From Diadema setosum (lineage: Eukaryota; Echinodermata; Echinoidea; Diadematoida; Diadematidae): DNA of 64,000 bases. Position numbers and translations under genes: made by a program. The notes under the pieces were generated by a model. That model saw only the letters and a list, made by a program, of their open reading frames with translations. It made no database searches and had not been told where the DNA came from. The DNA is taken from positions 38,191,992 through 38,255,991 of the forward strand of contig CM067069.1 in the NCBI GenBank assembly GCA_033980235.1. The letters run 5' to 3'. Below, in pieces: positions 1-12,339 of this stretch; the stretch's first letter is position 1; each line of letters starts with the position of its first letter.

Positions 1-500
1 AATCCCATTATAACAAAATAATCTTATCACTACGAGATTTACTCTAACAAAAGGTTTTTGATGCTGTTGGAAAGAAACTTGAACTGTCTGCCGTCTTTAA
101 TGCAAATAACCTTATTACGTTAAAGTCATTATTCATGCGTCAGCAATTAGCAAAATTACTACTTTTCAATACACCGAAGGCATTTTACTGCCATTGTCAG
201 ACGAACGTTCTAGGGCAATACCATGCTACTCTAATAAAATAAAACTCACACAGGTCTTCCAATATCCTTCGATGCCTTTCTCTTTTTCTAATAATTTATT
301 AAAACAGATTACCGAGAATGTACTATTCAGTTTTCAGGGACAAGACATGGTGCCATTATTCCTTTCATCGACCGGTAGCAGTATCAGACACCACTGAAGC
401 GTAAAGTTTCTCCTTTGGGACAATCATATTCTGCCCATGTGTGAAATCTATGTCCAGGGAAAATTGGCTTCTCCGCATTACAACATCGTACCAAGAGAAA
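1..500. other. AT-rich non-coding DNA
   Basis: I see no gene, RNA or recognisable repeat here. Open frames are short and show no protein-like pattern. Confidence 0.5.
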
Positions 501-502
501 AA

Positions 503-664
503 ATTCTCGCCACCGACAATAGGCGATATCAAGTGATATCGTACGATACCTCCGATATCAAACCTCTCAGGCCGGGGCAGTAACTTCCGGTTTCATGCGT
601 GCGAGCTGGCTCGATGCTCTACCGGCGAATATTTTTTTCCGTACATGGAAACGCTATGGGACAT
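503..664. repeat. Left partner of a long-range inverted repeat
   Basis: Two segments (27 bp at 503-529 and 40 bp at 625-664) occur as perfect reverse complements at 6247-6273 and 5805-5844, in mirrored order, 5-6 kb away. The spacing between the two segments differs (95 bp here, 402 bp on the right, where dinucleotide tracts lie), and the DNA between does not obviously match. This may be the remains of terminal inverted repeats of one ~5.8-kb mobile element, or two dispersed repeats that happen to be inverted. No transposase-like frame is visible between them. Confidence 0.5.
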
Positions 665-1029
665 GAATTATACGTAACCCCGCTAGTAATATGCGGGGAG
701 CGGAGAGCATCGTGATTGTCAGCCAGGGCAGCCGGCGCCGCAGCGTGCTGAGCATGTTTCGAAGAAAATGCAGTCGATTGTGGAGAGCAGGTACACGCGC
801 AGCTCGCGTGAAATGTACAACTCTGCAACTTTACAAGCTACAACCTCTACAGCCATCGGCTTGGAATTGATGCCACATTACCACTATTCGTACATGCATA
901 AATGGCCACAAATAAGAGCTCTTCCGAAATCTTTTGCAGGCCCTTTTTGTCGATCGGGTGCTACATGTAGTATTCGTAAATACATCGCTACAATTGGCAA
1001 TGAAGTGGACATATATTCATAATCGACTT

Positions 1030-1190
1030 CTAACATATGCCCCAGTCACACAGTGCTTTGCGATGGGTTACGTCCGCCGCGGATTGATACGGATGAGTGG
1101 ACGCAGGGGGACGCAACGTGGACGCAGGCATCCGCAGGGTCGTATGTAGACGTAACTGTCCGTAACAAATCCGTAAAGAAACGCAAAATG
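1030..1190. repeat. Cluster of short CCGTAAC / GGACGCA motifs
   Basis: The words GACGCA, CCGCAG, ACGTAAC and CCGTAAC recur every 10-20 bp. The same vocabulary returns at 2500-3015 and 5150-5320. Such dense degenerate short motifs are typical of subterminal regions of DNA transposons, but no element boundary is proven. Confidence 0.45.
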
Positions 1191-2499
1191 ACCGCGCCAA
1201 GCCTGCGAACATTGTGAAACTTCGTGGACATAAGGAGTGCGCGAGCGGTGCGCACACGCGCGGATTAGCTATAACGTGTAATTTCTCGCATCAAAAAACG
1301 TATCTTGATGCTATATGTTGAAATATGTCATATTTCTTGTTGACGGCACCGAAGGGGGCGAAGCGATTTGAAAAGAAGACAAAATTTACTTTCTTCTCAT
1401 GTTATGATTTTTTCCAGAGAGTATTTATCTTCGCTGCTTTTTAAGTTTGAATTTGGCTAAGCATGTTCACTTTTTGTAAAAAGTCTATGGAAAATGAAGA
1501 AATTTCCACGATTTCGTACGTATACTCGCTGGTTTTCAACATCGATCAAATCAGAACCATATATCGTATCAACTTGGGGCGAAGTGTTTTGGATAGAGCG
1601 GGCTGTAATCTACATGACTATATAAAACTCATTGCAATTGGTTATTTAACTCCGCTGCTTTCTTAGGCTAAAACTACTGCACAATTGGAAAAACTGTCTC
1701 AAAAGTAGAAAACCTAGCGATGACGTAATGGGCGATACTATTCATCGCAAAGGGAGATGACCGGATGTACGTGGTATGTACGTACGTACAGTCCATTGTC
1801 TCATTTCTCACGCGAGAAGCCCGAATGTGACAACGGTGATCTTTCCCAAGGTATTTTAAAGAGGAATCCTCCTGTTTTGTCCGAAAAAAACTTATTACAA
1901 CGGCCATGAAGGTGGTTAAAATGATCAAGTATGCTTTAAGATTGGTGGAAGCGTACATAATTTCATGAAAAAATGTCTACATAGCCAGAAAATGAGGTAA
2001 TGAATGAGGTCCTTAGGCAGCCAAACAATGAACGATCGATTCGGTGCAATGAGTCCCACATGTACAAAGTTGCGTATGGTTAATTACAGTACTGTACGTA
2101 TACTGGCTTCCATCAGGGAGGTGGGGAGTCCCTGCTTCCATACTGGAGCTGTGGCTGTCTATGTAATCCTGAGGCATTTCAGGAAGCATTTTTGTCCGAC
2201 AAAGCTGTCAGACAAATTTTCTCTCAGGCAATCAGATGCAAGGATTTCTGTAACTTGTAACAGTGTGTCAGAAATTATGCTTCATCAAATGCCTCCATGC
2301 AATGCAGCGAACCCCTATTTTGATAATGGAAATGCCCCGTCTCTTTGCTATCTCCGTTCAAGCGTGAGATGAGTAAACAACGTGACCCGGTGACCTGAAC
2401 GTGCACACACGCTGTTGCTCGGAAGGCTTGTGTCCAAAATTGGGGGAAAGTTTTCATAATGTATTGAAATGTTTAAGATTTCGCAGATTGGCTCCACAG

Positions 2500-3100
2500 A
2501 TGCAGACTTACGCAAGTAACCGTAACTAAACGTAAATATCCGTAACTGAACGTAACTATCCCTAGCTTGGACGCAGACCATCCGCAACCCGTGTTGCCAA
2601 ACTGCGGCGCAATTTACCTGAAGGAATGCTACAACACAGTCGGAGCGTTGGAGAGGCAGAACCGCATGGTCGAGTTACGAAATTTCTCCCACAAATGGTC
2701 ATTTGAGGTTGCACCCATATACAATGTACACATGACATCAGTTGACCCTTGGTGCTGAACTTTTCTTTTCTTGCTCTCTTCGATTGTAAATTATTCAAAA
2801 AAGGCAATATTTTTGGTAGACTTACGCACGTAACCGTAACTATCCCTAGCTTGGACGCAGACCATCCGCAAAAGATTTTACCTCCCGTCCATTTGCGTTC
2901 ATTTCCGTCCACTGTAAGTATCCGAAATTAACTGCAAGTTAACGTATCACAACACTTTCGTCCGCTTACGGATATTCACGGACAGTTACGGATGCTGCAG
3001 ACGATTGCGTCCTTCGATGTTTTCCAGTTTCCACTCCCATGGGAACAGACTCTCGTGGGAAACCACACAACCCGTGTTGCCAAACTGCGGCGCAACTTCG
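2500..3100. repeat. CCGTAAC motif cluster with internal direct repeats
   Basis: Several runs of ACGTAAC/CCGTAAC words occur. The phrase CTATCCCTAGCTTGGACGCA appears twice (about 2558 and 2841). A 28-bp perfect direct repeat starting CAACCCGTGTTGCC lies at 2585-2612 and 3068-3095. Both orientations of the CCGTAAC word occur, so this is not a simple tandem array. Confidence 0.55.
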
Positions 3101-5150
3101 GTGACAACATTTTATTCCCTTTTGTGGCCGGGGAAGGTGTGGGACAGCAATAAACTAAAGTTTAGTATTTCTCTATATTCTTGCCCACTTAGGGTCCACG
3201 GAATGTGTATTACACTTTTCATATTGTATTTGGGTGTGGGAGGGGTGATCAATTGTCCGATTTTTTTTTTCTGGAAATGTATTAAGCATTATTTTGTCAC
3301 ATGTATTACAGTTTCCTTAACGTAATCCATCAAGTCATTCATATCGCTGCACAATTATGTAACAGCGTACCAATGACTGTGAATAATTATTTTCTTACTC
3401 TATTGTTTAACTCATCGATCTATATTGTATTCTTTTTTTGTTGGTATAATGGTAATCATGTAGAAATGCACACCTACCGTTTGCTTCGCCATTTGTCAAT
3501 CAAATTTTGTGCAGCTATTGGAGATGCTAAATTGAACCATATCAGAGAGTTTTCATGGAATTTGAAAGCCGAAAAGGTAAGAAAAATGAGAAATCGGAGT
3601 TGAAAAGTACGTCGGTCGCGAACATAGTTTCCGACGTAAGTAGTGCACCGATTTCGCAGAGAACGATGTCAACTATTATAATCGATTCTGTTAGTCTCTA
3701 ATTAGCCGCTTACTACAATATCGAACTTGACTCGTGCAATACGTGTACCTCCTACTTTCTTTTTCATATTTTTTTCTTATTGTTAGCTCACCTGAGTTGA
3801 AGGCTCAAGTGAGCTATTGTGATAGTTCTTTGTTTTCATTGCCACTATCATGATTATCACTATTCAAATTATTGATACAGATTATTCATACCAGGATTTA
3901 GACATCGATCCTTTCTTAAAAAATTGTGGCAAGTATTGATTTTATCATGACTAAGTTGATAATAATAATTTGAGTAGTGTTGAAAGGAATAGAATAAGGT
4001 TGAAGGAAAAGTGAAAGAAAAAGGTTAGGCTATTTAGGAGGGAGAGAGAAAGAGAGAGAAAAGAAGATGAGAAGGAAGTTGAAATCAAAGGTGATTTGTT
4101 TCTACATAATTTATAGGCCTAATTTAATAAATTAAAGAGAATAGTATTACAAAAAGTGTATGTTTTACAATCATGTATTAACATTGTGGACTTCTCAAAG
4201 TGCTCATTTTACCTAAAAAGAAACATAATATTGAAATTAAAATGGTAATATGTTTTTAATTGATAAGTTCATCTTAGGGATAGTAGAAAGTAATTGTTTT
4301 CATGATAGTATTTATTTTTCCATTTCATTTTTTTAATTACCGGTATGTATACAAAAACTGCAACCCCAGTATTTGCTTTTGTTTTGTAGTAAAAATCCAT
4401 TTTATTGTGCAATATTCATGATGGGTAATTCCCATTTTTTTATATATCTTTTATTGTTTTGTAAACATATTATCCGTCCATCATCTAGTCAACAAACAAT
4501 GTTGACAGACATACAGTCACACGCAGGAGAAAATTAACTAAAACGATCATTTTACTGTCGAGCCGACGTAATTATTGTGGTTAAACACCAAACAAGCGGC
4601 TGTATCACAGACTACAACGATCGATTATCATCGTTATATCGCTCTTCCACATAATCGATCATCCATCATGCTGCACTGACACAGCCGTCGATCGGCGTAC
4701 TTTTGAGTCAAAATTAGCTACTTTTCTTCTGTAATTGACTATGAAAGTTCATGAAACCGTCAGATATGGTCCATCTTGACATTTCTGATAGCCACAAGAA
4801 GTTTTCATTGACAAATTAAGGAAGGAAATGGTAGGTGTGCATGGTGTGCATTTGTACATGATTACCGGTATAATTATGTTGTGTACTCTGTACATTTATG
4901 ATGTTTATCCATATTTGAGTTGCACAACTACGATTCAAACAAGTTCAAAATTTCATTTTTTCTGTTATTACTGTAAAACAAATTAAAGGAATCGAAAAGT
5001 TTTCACATCTAGTACGTAATTCAACATGAGTTTTCCAAAGGGTACAGTATAAGACAGTGCAATATGTGATAAACTTGCAGTCATATATACACTGACTGAG
5101 CAGGGATCGTCAGAGATAACCACATCGTCCATAATTATTCAGAACAATCT
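3100..5150. other. AT-rich intergenic DNA with one common hairpin
   Basis: No coding signal is seen. At 3785-3815 there is a 12-bp imperfect stem (AGCTCACCTGAG / CTCAAGTGAGCT) around a 7-nt loop, a motif I recall from many marine invertebrate genomes. The rest is AT-rich low-complexity sequence. Confidence 0.5.
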
Positions 5151-5330
5151 GTAACTATCCGTAACTCTCCTTAGATATTCGCGGATCTTCGCAAGTGTTC
5201 AGAACTGTGCAGAAGTTTACGCAAGTTAAAAGAACAAATTACGTTCCAATTCGTAAGATTATCCGCTAGTGGACGTAAGAATTCGCATCTGGTCGTACCT
5301 ATCCGTATCGCCCGCATTTTTCCCCCGTAT
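5150..5330. repeat. Third CCGTAAC motif cluster
   Basis: CTGTAACTATCCGTAACT followed by GGACGTAAG, CCGTAT and CCGCA words. It is the same short-motif vocabulary as 1030-1190 and 2500-3015, near the right inverted segment. Confidence 0.4.
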
Positions 5331-5804
5331 GTTTTGTAAAAATTTTCTGGTGGCAGCAAGGTGGCAGCAAGGGATCCGCAGGAATCCCCAGAAAAAAAAA
5401 AAGACCCTTTGGACGTAACGCCGGACACAGAACATTATGCGACTGGGACTGGGGCCTTAGTGCTGCAGTGTCTCGAGCATCGAGAGTGCACTTTCGAAAT
5501 ACAACGATAAGATCACTTCCAATCTACATGTAAACTAATAATAGTAGATCGAACTTCAATAGAGTGTAGTTTTGCGTTTTCAAAATGATTAGTCAATTAG
5601 ACGTACGTAATATGTGAGCGTGATTGTATCCACAATGTACAGCTGAGTGCTATGTGTGTGCAATGAGATGTGTGTTGTAGAGTTATCGCAAGCGATCCGA
5701 CAGTTCAGTTTCCTGCAGTTGTTCACTGATCGGACGAACCTTGTGAGTGCAGTGACATGTTTACGCACGAACGTGTATGCATACACAGCAACACACACAC
5801 ACAC

Positions 5805-6273
5805 ATGTCCCATAGCGTTTCCATGTACGGAAAAAAATATTCGCGGCCTGTGCATGTGGTGCACCTGTACTGGTCGGCGCACGGATATTTGTCCATTTTG
5901 TTTTTTAAGTACACTCTGCTGCCTCACAGAAAAACTCCATGGTGTAATGGATAGTTATATTCGGGAAATAAATAAACTAAAATCTCAACAAATATATATT
6001 TTTTCGATCCAAAACAAAGCTGCCAAGTTCGCCTCTCTCCTCCAATCTCCGCAGCTCGCGGTGACAAAGTTTGTGTATGATGCGTACACACACACACACA
6101 CACACACGCACACACGTTTCTCAGTGGCAGCATTGTTCCACACGTTTTTGGATAATAGCACCGAGTCTGGCATTGCGCAGTTGCATGCACAAACTTCGGT
6201 CGTTCGGAGTTTACGTACCATTAAGGATGGGGATCGGCTGCCTTTAATATCGCCTATTGTCGGTGGCGAGAAT
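5805..6273. repeat. Right partner of the inverted repeat, with (AC)n tracts
   Basis: Carries the reverse complements of 625-664 (at 5805-5844) and 503-529 (at 6247-6273). Short (AC)n microsatellites lie at about 5790-5806 and 6085-6115. A long open frame crosses the region but has no recognisable domain and runs through the microsatellites, so I do not call it a gene. Confidence 0.5.
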
Positions 6274-6859
6274 ACGAGGGCTACTTTGAACCAGTTATCC
6301 AAGATCACATTCCTGCCATTGGTGTCAGAACCTTGTTTAAGTCTCAGGGTGGTCTTATTCTGGTACGTTTCAAAAACTACTCGAATGAAGCAGCCCATTT
6401 CCCTGCAGACACGTGCTTTGGACAGTTTTTTTTTCTTTTACAGTGACAGGAAACAAGGGAGAAATTATGAGATCATGAACGTAGTTGCTAATGCAGAGAC
6501 GGAACCGAGAGACAAGTCACTAGCAGCCAGTGTTCTCCCTTCTTCGGAACGCTCAAGACAGAAAGTGAGAGATCACAGCATTCAATTCTCCTCCAAGCCT
6601 ATAGTGACATTTTCAGTGAAGCATCTCATGATATCGGCCAGACTGATTTTATGCATCACCACATCAAACGAAACTCCCATATGACAGATAACTAACCAAA
6701 CTTCCCCAGCAATGAGAGTGGAAATTCAGAAACCAGTCGACGATCTTCAAAGAAAATTGATTTTAAAACGATGATTTTCTCTCTTTTATCGAAGTCATGG
6801 TATAGACAAAGATCAACAGGTGAGGTATGTTACTGTTATAACTTGTACTTGAAGTCATA
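6274..6859. other. Unassigned region
   Basis: Nothing recognisable. The open frame ending at 6684 lacks homology that I can name. Confidence 0.4.
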
Positions 6860-7695
6860 TTGGACCTGTTTTATGCAGTTTTGATTTTCGTGGGTTTGCA
6901 AATGTGGGCTAATACCTTTAATGAAGGGACCGTTAGGGACTCGAAGCTAATTCCATGGCAAGATGCGATGATCGACTCCCTTTCACCATCAACGTACTTC
7001 AGCTTCATGGGCTTGTCAAGGGGATATTGGCAGGATAAGCTCCACCCAGAAGACAAAGAAAAGACCGTTTTCACCACAGGCACTGGACTCTATCAAATCA
7101 CGGTAATGCCAGTAGGATTGGTCATCTCATCGATAACGTGCAGCGTCTTATGGAAGTTGTTCTCCACTGCCTGCACTTGTCCAGATGTTTGGTATGTCAT
7201 GACGACTGTAGAGTTATGGTCAAAACTTTGACGATCACCTCAAAACCTCTAAGAAGTATCCCAACGCTTCAAAGATGCTTAACTGAAACTCAAACCATCA
7301 AAATGCAGCCAAAGAGATATCATACCTTGGCTATGTAATCACCAACAGTGGAGTTAGATCAGACCCATCAAGCAACCTTGACAAGGGGAAGTCTTGGCCC
7401 CAGCCAAGAACTGCAACGCATACGCTCTTTCCTTGGACTAGAATCATTCTACCGGCTATTTATTCTAGGTTTCTCCAATGGGTTTGTCTGGGCAGCGGAG
7501 TGTGAAATGTCCATTCTTCGCTTGAAAGAGGCGCTGACCAACCCACCACTACTTCATCATATCAACTAATGCTTCCGGTGATGCATATGGAGCCGTCCTC
7601 TCACAAATTCTGCCTGGCAAAGAACTAGTTATCTCCTACTTCAGTCAGACACTGTTGCAGTATATGACCAGTCACTAATATAATGATGTAAAAGG
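6860..7695 (+). pseudogene. Ty3/Gypsy pol fragment (RT to RNase H), decayed
   Basis: Reverse transcriptase and RNase H relic of an LTR retrotransposon. In the first frame (6860-7231) the RT fingers/palm text reads GYWQDKLHPEDKEKTVFTTG followed by LYQITVMPVGL. A frameshift then gives the catalytic box in degraded form (around 7190-7200, CHDD where Y-x-DD is expected). A further shift at 7348-7569 shows RSFLGLESFYRLF and RLKEALTNPPLL, the usual RT thumb to RNase H connection. At 7563-7650 the RNase H start reads TNASGDAYGAVLSQ, with N at the first catalytic aspartate. At least two frameshifts and several stops make it dead. No gag, integrase or LTR is seen nearby. Confidence 0.9.
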
Positions 7696-7729
7696 GTACT
7701 TCTATTTAAATGTAGGCTGCGATTGAACG

Positions 7730-8390
7730 AAAACCTGTCAACTGAGACAGTAATTTGATTGGGGCATTTTGAAGGCTTATTTTCGCTTGTTGTCCGTCTT
7801 CCCCCGTTTGTCTACACCCGTTCATCTCTTTTACAGTTTCATCTTCTTTTCTACAGAGTTACGGTAAGGCACTGTGGAAACTGCAGCATAATATCATCCA
7901 TACTGGCAAGGAATGAACATTTGTTTACAAAGTAGATTAGAACCCTTCGAAGACGGTATGTTTGAAGTGTACACAAACCTTAGGATGAGATAATTCATTC
8001 AAATGAGTTATGTGGGATATTGATCACCACTAATATCACATTATGACCGGTGTTCAGTCTACATCCACATCATTCGCACGCTTACTCGCAATGTTGGATG
8101 AATAATTTTCCCTTTACTTTGTCATCCCGAGATTGTAAAAAACAAATGTTATTCTGACATGAGATATGGAGACTACAAATGACCAAAACCTAGTCTACTG
8201 AGTCATTGGTTAAAATTAGTCATTTGCATGTCGTCCGTCTTCCAAGTCTGTTGTCTCCTGTCAGTCTCTTTGACATTTCAATCCGGCTTTCCGAGGTTTT
8301 CGCTAAGGTGCTCGGCAAACACTGACATATAATATCATCTATATTCTATACTGGGAGAAGAAGAACATTATCATTGCATTGCCATGGTAA
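7730..8390 (-). pseudogene. Flanking (intron/exon) part of an NLR-like gene duplicate
   Basis: Two related ~200-bp stretches (about 7740-7930 and 8200-8390) resemble each other and a third at about 50560-50790. They share the text TTGTTGTCCGTCTT followed by a TCTTTGACAGTT-like block and an ATAATATCATCTA-like block. At both loci this lies just 3' of the LRR exon on the minus strand, so it is probably the next part of the same duplicated gene. I cannot assign a reading frame. Confidence 0.45.
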
Positions 8391-8890
8391 TCATAATTTT
8401 ATCATAATTTTGTGGATTGAATAATTCTCATAGTATTCAAGCAATTATTGAAATTGGTATTTATGATGATTTATAGGTGTAGTTATGCAAGATTTTTTTC
8501 AGTTTTGAAATAATTGAAATTATATTTGGTAGGTATTATGGCTTTGAGGCATATGTGAAAAAAAATGATTAGAAGTGAAAGATTTGCTGAAAGTTGAATT
8601 TTTGATAATAAGTATAATAATTGTAGAATTTAGTTAAATGAATGAATTAAATGAGAAATATGTAATATGTATTATGAATATAATGGCTATTATTTCAATT
8701 TTTCTGCGACAAGTAATGCAAAAAATGTATGTTTCATCTTATTTGTAATCTGTGACGTATGTGTTCAATGAACAATTGTTATCTGTTTGTATTTCTTGTG
8801 TGTAACGCTGGTGGAAGGCGCATTTCCACTTCCGCATTGTGGACAATAAAGCAATCAATTCAATTCAATTCAATTCAATTCAATTCAATT
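8391..8890 (+). mobile_element. 3' end of a LINE-like insertion with (AATTC)n tail
   Basis: An AT-rich stretch ends with GTGGACAATAAAGCAATC followed by about eight units of ATTCA/AATTC up to about 8890. A polyadenylation signal directly before a short simple repeat is the usual 3' end of CR1/L2-type LINEs. It separates the two parts of the NLR-like relic (8390 and about 8900), which are closer together in the copy at 50.8-51.1 kb, so it looks like an insertion there. Confidence 0.45.
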
Positions 8891-9189
8891 ATGTACATAC
8901 CTGAGATCCCATGAAAGATCATGGGCATGAAGGATCTACACATCTTGAGTGAGATAATTCTACCATCGTCAACACCACGGACATTCGATGTTCTGTCTAC
9001 CCGTATACACAATTCTCACCTGAACTCGCATTTTAATATCAAATCGCAATGCTTTTTTGTTTTGTTTTGTTTATTTTTGCTCTTACTTTCTCCTAAATGT
9101 TCAAAGAAATGCTATTCCAATTTTAGATGCGTGCTTCACTCTAAAAAAAAAAAAGCAACAAACAAAAGCAAAAACAAAAACTAAAACAT

Positions 9190-9440
9190 CCGGGTCAGAA
9201 CTTACCCGGAACCGCGAATCCACTGGGGTCACACCCTATGCCGGGTCAAAAATGACTTGGAATTTGGTCATGAAGACCCAGAATGGGGTCACCCTTACCC
9301 AATTCATTACTCTGAATGGGGTCAGCATTTCTAACCTGGAACGGGGTGTGACCACAACGGATCCTTTCCGGGTCAGTTTTTTAATCGGATGTGGTAAGGG
9401 TATTTCTCCGATCATAAGTTGTTTTTTTTTTTCTTATTAA
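9190..9440. other. Non-coding DNA with repeated GGGTCA words
   Basis: The word GGGTCA or its near variants occurs about seven times in 200 bp, in both directions. It may be a decayed repeat; no other assignment. Confidence 0.3.
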
Positions 9441-9518
9441 CGGAAAGAAAAGGTGATTCAAACAAGGGATCACAGGAATTGGAAAATATGAATCACGCAT
9501 ACCTCTTGTTGATTTTAC

Positions 9519-9701
9519 CTGACATGATGAGGCTGAGCCAGCGGCTTTTGAGAGGAACTTTTCAGGCAAGAGGTCGCATGTCAGAGTGAATCTACGAAGA
9601 TGTGGCAATGTACACACCCATCGGGCCAAGTCTCCTTCCATAGAGGAGTGATATTGAAAATCTTCGTCACTGCTGTGAAAATGCAACGTCAGAAATTGAA
9701 T
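9519..9701 (-). pseudogene. LRR-encoding exon, NLR-like (copy 1)
   Basis: A 183-bp segment (61 codons, no stop) is flanked on the minus strand by a pyrimidine-rich tract ending in TTTCTACAG and by CAG/GTAAAATC, that is, by acceptor and donor sites in the same phase. The peptide contains LTLHFHSSDED, YHSSMEGDLARWVCTLPHL and LPEKFLSKAAGSASSCQ, a leucine-rich-repeat pattern I associate with echinoderm NACHT-LRR proteins. A second exon of exactly the same length and phase lies at 51143-51325. By hand alignment 39 of 61 residues are identical. No start, NACHT domain or promoter is seen here, so it is either one exon of a large gene or an orphan copy. Confidence 0.55.
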
Positions 9702-9729
9702 CTGTAGAAAGGCAAAGAAATGAAGCATG

Positions 9730-10470
9730 GCATAAAAAAAATACTGATACTGTCATGTCAATAGGGAATACCAAACATACCTATTATTAATAGATTAGAT
9801 CAACGTAAATGCACAAAGTGAAACATGCCTTAAACTCATTATGTGAAACTGCCGTCACCGGTATGACATTAGACAATAACCCCGCCATCATCGCTCTATC
9901 GCCCATATTTTTTTTCTTTGGTTCGTAGTCGTACTTCAAATGTTACCTGAATGGTATATCGGCAGATGTTTGACAAAATTTAAATAGTGAAATATCATCC
10001 ACATTATTATGGTGATAAGCAAGAACAGAGGTCTCTGTGTAAATAACCTTAAAGCTTCTCTTCATAGAGACCTAATGTATGCGACTTGTTTGACTGATTG
10101 GCGTTCGTAGAAAAGATATCTTTTGACCAAGTAAATAGGAGATATTTATCGCTCTCAAACACGGGTAGGGGATATTCTGTGACAGTTTTTTTTTTCTTTT
10201 TAGTAACAAAAAGATTCTGGATTCAATAGCTATAAGTTACTATAATCAACCCGTAGCGGTTAGTGAAGGCAAATAATAATGTCCCATCAACAAAAGCGCC
10301 CAAGAACAAAGTTGGACTTCATTTTAACATTTCGCATACATTTTAAATCCAGCAATGTTATTGATGACTGCTCTTTCAAACCTACACGTACAAGTGGCTC
10401 AAGGGGGTTTTATGGGCTTATGAGCTCTAACCGTCCCCCCCCCCCCTCCTCTGTAAGTTTATGCATTGAG
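9730..10470. other. Unassigned non-coding DNA
   Basis: AT-rich, no recognisable gene. A short C-run lies at about 10434-10448. Confidence 0.4.
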
Positions 10471-10539
10471 TAATTTTCAAGGTATAGAGTAAAAGTGTAC
10501 TTTCCGTATTAAATAGCAAAATTTGGCATTTTAGTCTGC

Positions 10540-11085
10540 CTGTCCCTAAGACCCAAAAATTCAGAAGAGAATCACTGTCAGGTAGACCATGCATAAAGAT
10601 GTACTACGCTTCACAGTGATACCTTGGGAGTTACTTTCAAGATGTAGAGGAAGAAGTGAAATTCAGCTCTTTTACTTGACCTTTCCCTTTTGGCAAGAAA
10701 CTTCCAGAGAATCTGTTAGGTAATAGATGCATATACTAAATTTGATAAAATATCCTGCAGGCATTAAACATATATAAGGGAAAAAATAAAATTTGAAGAA
10801 ATAACCTTGGCCTTTTACCTCTGACCTTCGACCCATGAGCCCCAACTTCCCTAGATAATCACTGCCAGTCAGTACATGCATGTGTACCAACACCCATGAA
10901 GTTACCTTGAACCATTCACTTGCGAAATATGGAGAAAAAGTGAAATTTCAATATTTTCAATCGACCTTTAAGTTTTGACCTCATGACCCAAAACTCTCTC
11001 TGGAGAATCTGTATTGGTAGTACGTGCATACACTTACTTTCAAAAAAATACCTGCAGGCATTGTATCATAGATATTAGGGACTTG
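10540..11085. repeat. Degenerate tandem repeat of roughly 150-190 bp
   Basis: Blocks with CCAGAGAATCTG / GGAGAATCTG, TACATGCAT / TGCATACAC, and CCTGCAGGCATT recur at about 10555-10640, 10700-10770, 10850-10910 and 10990-11065, with ACCTTTGACCT-type text between. Non-coding. Similar arrays occur inside Helitron or Polinton-type elements, but no ends are visible. Confidence 0.5.
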
Positions 11086-11097
11086 ATAAAAATCATG

Positions 11098-11930
11098 GGC
11101 GTACAAACTCGAGCAGGATTCGAACCTACGACCTCCTGATAACCGGACAGACGTCATCTCCACTAGACCACCGAGATTTCGCCCAACAGCAAGAGCTGGT
11201 TCTAATCCTTATAGCATGCAGCGGGTACTGCGTAATGATTCAAATTTATGAAATTCTTCCGTCGAGATGTTTTCATTGCAACTGATTGATGAATTGCCCT
11301 ACATCGACGTAAACAAGCACTGAATTGATCCAAAAAAATCATGGGCGTACATACTCGAGCAGGATTCGAACCTACGACCTCCTGATCACCGAACAGGCGT
11401 CAAAAACAATGATCAATTGAGTGCTTATTTCTGTCGATGTAGGGCAATTTGTCAATCAGTCTAGTGGAGATGACTCCTGTCCGGTGAGCAGGAGGTCGTA
11501 GGTTCGAATCCTGATCGAGTATGTACGCCCATAATTTTTTTTTTTTCTTGGCTACTACTAAAACACTGATCTATTCAGTGCTTATTTACTTCTATGCAGG
11601 GCAATTTGTCAATCAGTTGCAATGAAAACATCTCGACGGAAGAATTTCATGAATTTGAATTAAAAAGCAGTACCCGCTGCATGCTATAAGGATTAGAACC
11701 AACACTTGCTGTCGGGCGAAAGTTCGGTGGTCTGGTGGAGATGACGCTTGTCCTGTGATCAGGAGGTCGTAGGTTCGAATCCTGCTCGAGTATGTACGCC
11801 CATAATCTTTTTTTTTTTTATCATGGTTACTACTAAAACACTGATCAATTCAGAGCATATTTACGTCAATGTAGAGCAATTTGTCAATTAGTTGCAATGA
11901 AAACATCTCGACGGAAGAATTTCATGAATT
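11098..11930. mobile_element. Head-to-head cluster of tRNA-derived SINE units
   Basis: Four copies of a tRNA-like head occur: minus strand at about 11098-11183 and 11342-11403 (truncated), plus strand at about 11460-11535 and 11714-11803. Each shows an A-box-like GGTGGTCTAGTGG and a perfect B box GGTTCGAATCC. The heads are joined by a ~150-bp body (with CAATTTGTCAATCAGT, GAAAACATCTCGACGGAAG and GCAGTACCCGCTGCATGCTA) that is also inverted around about 11430. The anticodon arm does not fold canonically, so these are SINEs and not tRNA genes. Confidence 0.7.
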
Positions 11931-12339
11931 GTTGTTGTTGTTGTATATGTCAACAATAAAGGAAGTAATGTGCGATCCACTTATTTCGAAACCATTTTAT
12001 ATGAGTTTGCAGCAATCTCAACTTTGTTGAAAAGGTGGTATACCCATATATTCAGCTCACTCGTTTGGTCAGACAAACCAAACATGTCTATACATTTTCC
12101 AATGTCTTGCCATTTTTGCTCAAGTTACTGTAAAGCCCTGCTTATCAAGAAAATAATTGCATGTATTGCAAAAACAATGCATTGGTGAACACCTGCTATA
12201 CTTTCGCTGTTTCTGAAACTAAAGTGCATATGAATATAACCTGGTTATGACTGCGTACCTGTATGGTTTCATGAACTTTACACAATCGTCAAACATTATG
12301 AATATCAAAGTTTCGTATTTCACTCAATCTATGATTTGG

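Noticed and set aside
5647..6684. 345-codon open frame as a gene
   Set aside because: It runs through (AC)n microsatellites, has no recognisable domain, and overlaps open frames of similar length on the other strand.
11098..11183. Functional tRNA gene
   Set aside because: A and B boxes are good, but the anticodon arm does not fold to a 7-nt loop and acceptor ends do not pair; four dispersed copies with a shared body mean SINE.
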